Shown here: positions 12,335 through 14,405 of the stretch, piece after piece | Layout: each line of letters starts with the position of its first letter | Numbering within the stretch: the stretch's first letter is position 1 | DNA from: Treponema sp. | Lineage (GTDB): Bacteria; Spirochaetota; Spirochaetia; Treponematales; Breznakiellaceae | Reading direction: 5' to 3' | Length of the DNA stretch: 14,405 nt | Assembly (NCBI GenBank): GCA_031281925.1 | Contig: JAITES010000115.1 | Coordinates: forward strand, 1-14,405 | Position numbers and translations under genes: made by a program | Notes under the pieces: generated by a model | What the model saw: only the letters and a program-made list of their open reading frames with translations | Database searches by the model: none | Told to the model about the DNA's origin: nothing

Positions 12335-13984
12335 ATGGAATATATTGAAATCACCCTGGGAGCCCTGCTCCGGGAAAAGGCCCGGATCCAGGGAGAACGG
12401 GAATTCCTTGTCTATGCCGACCGGAATCTCCGTTTTACCTATGCCGAATTTGACAAACGGGTAGACGAGATGGCAAAGGCGCTTCTGGCTATCGGCCTTA
12501 AAAAAGGCGCCCATGTGGGAATCTGGGCCACCAACGTACCGGACTGGCTTACCCTCCTCTTTGCAAGCGCCAGGGTGGGAATGGTTCTGGTAACGGTAAA
12601 TACCGGCTACAAACTTCATGAACTTGATTACCTCATGAAGCAGAGCGATCTCGACTGCCTCTTCCTCAATGACGGTTGGCGGGATTCGGATTATGTTTCC
12701 ATGGTGTATGAACTGGTACCGGAACTCAAGACAGCCCCCCGGGGATACCTCCATTCGGAACAGTTCCCCTGCCTGCGCCATGTGGTCTATATCGGACAAC
12801 AGAAACACCGGGGCATGTACTCGCTGAACGAGATGCTGCTCCTGGGCCAGCACGCAGACGATGAAGAACTGCGGACCATTGAAACTTCCCTGGATGCCAA
12901 CGATGTGGTGAACATGCAGTACACCAGTGGTACTACCGGCTTCCCCAAAGGGGTAATGCTCAGCCACCGGAACATCATCAACAACGGCAAAGGCATCGGA
13001 GATAACCAGCGCTTTACCGAAAAGGACATCGTGTGCCTGCCCGTCCCCCTCTTCCATTGCTTCGGCCTTGTGCTGGGAATCATGGCGGTGATCACACACG
13101 GTTCCTGCGCCGCAATGCTGGAATGGTTCGATCCCCTGCTGGTACTGGCGACACTTCAAAAGGAAAAATGTACGGCCGTCTATGGAGTGCCTACCATGTT
13201 CATCGCGGAACTCAACCACCCCATGTTCAAGATGTTTGATTTTTCCAGCCTCCGTACAGGAATCATGGCGGGATCCCCCTGCCCCATCGAAACCATGAAG
13301 CAGGTCATGACGGACATGCACATGCCGGAAATCACCATCTGCTACGGCCTTACCGAATCTTCCCCCGTGATGACCCAAACCCGCTACGATGACCCGCTTG
13401 AAGTAAAGGTAGAAACCGTGGGCCGGGCCCTGCCGGGAGTGGAAGTAACAATCCGCAATCCCGAAACCGGAGAAGAGTGCCCCGACGGGGTACACGGCGA
13501 ATTCTGCTGCCGCGGCTACAACAGCATGAAGGGCTACTACAAAATGCCCGAAGAAACCGCCAAGTGCATCGACAAAGACGGCTGGCTCCACTCAGGAGAT
13601 CTGGGCGTAAAAGACACAAACGGCAACTTCCGGGTTACAGGCCGTATCAAGGATATGATCATCCGGGGCGGAGAAAACGTGTACCCCAAAGAAATTGAAG
13701 ACTTCCTCTACACCATGCCCGGCGTCAAAGACGTACAGGTCGTCGGCATTGCCAGCGAGAAGTACGGTGAAGAAGTGGGAGCCTTTATCATACTCCACAA
13801 GGATGCCCGGATAAGCGAAGAAGATGTACGGGACTACTGCCGCGGACAGATCAGCCGCTTCAAGATCCCCAAATACGTCTTCTTTACGGACAGCTATCCC
13901 CTTACCCCCAGCGGAAAAATTCAAAAGTACCTGCTCCGGGAAGAAGGCTTAAAAAGAGTCCGGGAACTGGGAATTGCAACGTAG
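12335..13984 (+). CDS. AMP-forming acyl-CoA synthetase (fatty/carboxylic acid-CoA ligase)
   Basis: A 549-residue member of the ANL (acyl-adenylate-forming) superfamily that activates a carboxylic acid with ATP and CoA. Adenylation motifs are complete: YTSGTTGFPKG (196-206), YGLTESSP (337-344), GWLHSGDLG (416-424, D422), GRIKDMIIRGGENVYPKEIE (436-455) and the catalytic lysine in PSGKIQK (K528). Length and motif style match medium/long-chain or uncharacterised FadD/YngI-type ligases, but the acyl substrate cannot be read from the sequence. GGAGAAGG lies upstream of the ATG. It is the second gene of the operon with the XRE-cupin regulator. I see no clear terminator after it. Confidence 0.94.
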   Translation: MEYIEITLGALLREKARIQGEREFLVYADRNLRFTYAEFDKRVDEMAKALLAIGLKKGAHVGIWATNVPDWLTLLFASARVGMVLVTVNTGYKLHELDYLMKQSDLDCLFLNDGWRDSDYVSMVYELVPELKTAPRGYLHSEQFPCLRHVVYIGQQKHRGMYSLNEMLLLGQHADDEELRTIETSLDANDVVNMQYTSGTTGFPKGVMLSHRNIINNGKGIGDNQRFTEKDIVCLPVPLFHCFGLVLGIMAVITHGSCAAMLEWFDPLLVLATLQKEKCTAVYGVPTMFIAELNHPMFKMFDFSSLRTGIMAGSPCPIETMKQVMTDMHMPEITICYGLTESSPVMTQTRYDDPLEVKVETVGRALPGVEVTIRNPETGEECPDGVHGEFCCRGYNSMKGYYKMPEETAKCIDKDGWLHSGDLGVKDTNGNFRVTGRIKDMIIRGGENVYPKEIEDFLYTMPGVKDVQVVGIASEKYGEEVGAFIILHKDARISEEDVRDYCRGQISRFKIPKYVFFTDSYPLTPSGKIQKYLLREEGLKRVRELGIAT

Positions 13985-13999
13985 GATTAAACAGCCCCG

Positions 14000-14113
14000 T
14001 TACCGTATTAAAGCCCACACCAGAGCCCCGCCCCCGCTAAGGATAGCCGCCGAGGGAACCGCTATCAGCGTAAAAGTCTTCCGGTTAGAATTGAGATAAG
14101 AATAAAAGCGGGA
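14000..14113 (-). pseudogene. Possible C-terminal remnant of a membrane protein
   Basis: A leftward frame between TGA (14116-14114) and TAA (14002-14000) encodes 37 residues with no start codon of its own. Its end is TLIAVPSAAILSGGGALVWA plus LIR, a good transmembrane helix preceded by polar, charged sequence (FYSYLNSNRK). It could be the tail of a gene whose front was lost when the toxin-antitoxin region arrived or decayed. It is short, so chance cannot be excluded. Confidence 0.25.
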
Positions 14114-14376
14114 TCAATAAAGAATCCCATGGGTTCTATTTTGATTAAATCCTGCCGGCCTTCGATGATCCCTGCATTCTCGAACTCTATGACGAGGCCC
14201 ATTCAACCTTTAAGGAAACCCGATATAGGGGTTTGGCGGAGTTACAGGATTTTATCATTCTGTATCTATCATACACGGAACCGGGAAGCGGGCGGACAAG
14301 GATTATCTCAGCCCGGCCTGCGGAACCCAGTGAGGAAAAGACATACTATGAATGGCGCAAAAACTTTATCCCCTGA
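14095..14376 (+). pseudogene. brnT: Degenerate BrnT-type (DUF497) toxin gene
   Basis: One frame reads DKNKSGINKESHGFYFD, TAA (14146-14148), then 75 more residues: ILPAFDDPCILELYDEAHS... RTRIISARPAEPSEEKTYYEW RKNFIP. The order of 'D-NK...HG..FD-[E]ILPAFDDP', '.DEEHS..E.RY.G' and 'RIISAR.A...E...Y' is that of BrnT ribonuclease toxins. The internal TAA stands where a GAA (Glu) codon is expected. No start codon is in frame upstream, where stops (TAG 14086, TGA 14092) occur; the first few codons seem lost or shifted. No in-frame ATG follows the stop either. The toxin is therefore probably inactive. It overlaps the antitoxin start. Confidence 0.68.
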
Positions 14377-14405
14377 ACGGATAGCCGAGATAAAGGCTTT
14401 TAAAA
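14348..14405 (+). CDS. brnA: N-terminus of a BrnA-type antitoxin (runs off the window)
   Basis: ATG at 14348 opens a frame MNGAKTLSPERIAEIKAFK that is still open at the edge. It overlaps the end of the BrnT frame by 29 bp, the normal order and overlap for brnT-brnA. The SPERIAEIKAFK segment resembles antitoxins of this group in spirochaetes, from memory. GAGG (14332-14335) is a distant ribosome binding site. BrnA normally has a ribbon-helix-helix DNA-binding C-terminus, which cannot be seen here. Confidence 0.5.
   Translation, partial: MNGAKTLSPERIAEIKAFK

Noticed and set aside
12230..13591. Leftward 453-codon open frame opposite the acyl-CoA synthetase gene
   Set aside because: It is a shadow frame of a strongly conserved ligase gene; the translation is His/Phe/Gly-rich with no recognisable domain or start signal.
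14129..14347. Open frame from ATG 14129 continuous with the antitoxin start at 14348
   Set aside because: It is in the antitoxin frame but reads antitoxin-unlike sequence out of frame with the BrnT remnant; the overlap start at 14348 is the usual arrangement.

Overview
The window looks like a chromosomal segment from a spirochaete, most likely a Treponema-type bacterium. The reasons are a long GlyA with a mid-domain insertion and a C-terminal tail, several lipoprotein and outer-membrane-type genes, a NarL-type sensor kinase, and roughly balanced base composition by eye. This assignment is inference from gene character; no database search was possible. There are no rRNA, tRNA, CRISPR or intact insertion-sequence features that I can see.

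Layout, left to right. Positions 2-187 hold the end of an unidentified rightward gene. A leftward multi-pass membrane protein with an ECF S-component look (365-1033) and a rightward sensor histidine kinase (1081-2277) diverge from almost the same point. A rightward M48 (LoiP/YggG-like) lipoprotein protease follows (2367-3179) with a terminator. A 14-bp inverted repeat lies in the convergent gap after it. Next is a leftward two-gene unit, a beta-barrel-like outer membrane protein (3775-4311) and a Gly/Ser-rich lipoprotein (3301-3759). It is driven by a near-consensus promoter and has a leader of about 138 nt packed with four inverted repeats. Divergent from it, with a promoter that appears to share the same -35 region, is a small XRE-family regulator (4528-4848).

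From 11605 down to 4823 runs a long leftward cluster: a PilZ protein, an RlmM-like rRNA methyltransferase, glyA, a MoxR AAA+ ATPase, a DUF58 protein and a polytopic membrane protein with a DUF4129-like C-terminus. The last three form the widespread MoxR-DUF58-membrane module. The final gene is open 67 codons upstream of its first ATG, with a strong Shine-Dalgarno sequence but no standard start codon, so it probably starts at ACG (position 6418) or carries a start-codon change.

On the right, a rightward operon encodes an XRE-cupin regulator (11727-12314) and an AMP-forming acyl-CoA synthetase (12335-13984). The last 420 bases look like decayed accessory DNA: a possible leftward C-terminal gene remnant, a BrnT-type toxin gene broken by a stop codon and a lost 5' end, and the start of a BrnA-type antitoxin that runs off the window.

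The most interesting signals are the structured leader and back-to-back promoters at 4311-4528, the missing start codon at 6418, the dispersed 14/15-bp repeat (3223-3256 and 8665-8679), and the broken BrnT beside an apparently preserved antitoxin start. I did not find a clearly new multi-gene system.
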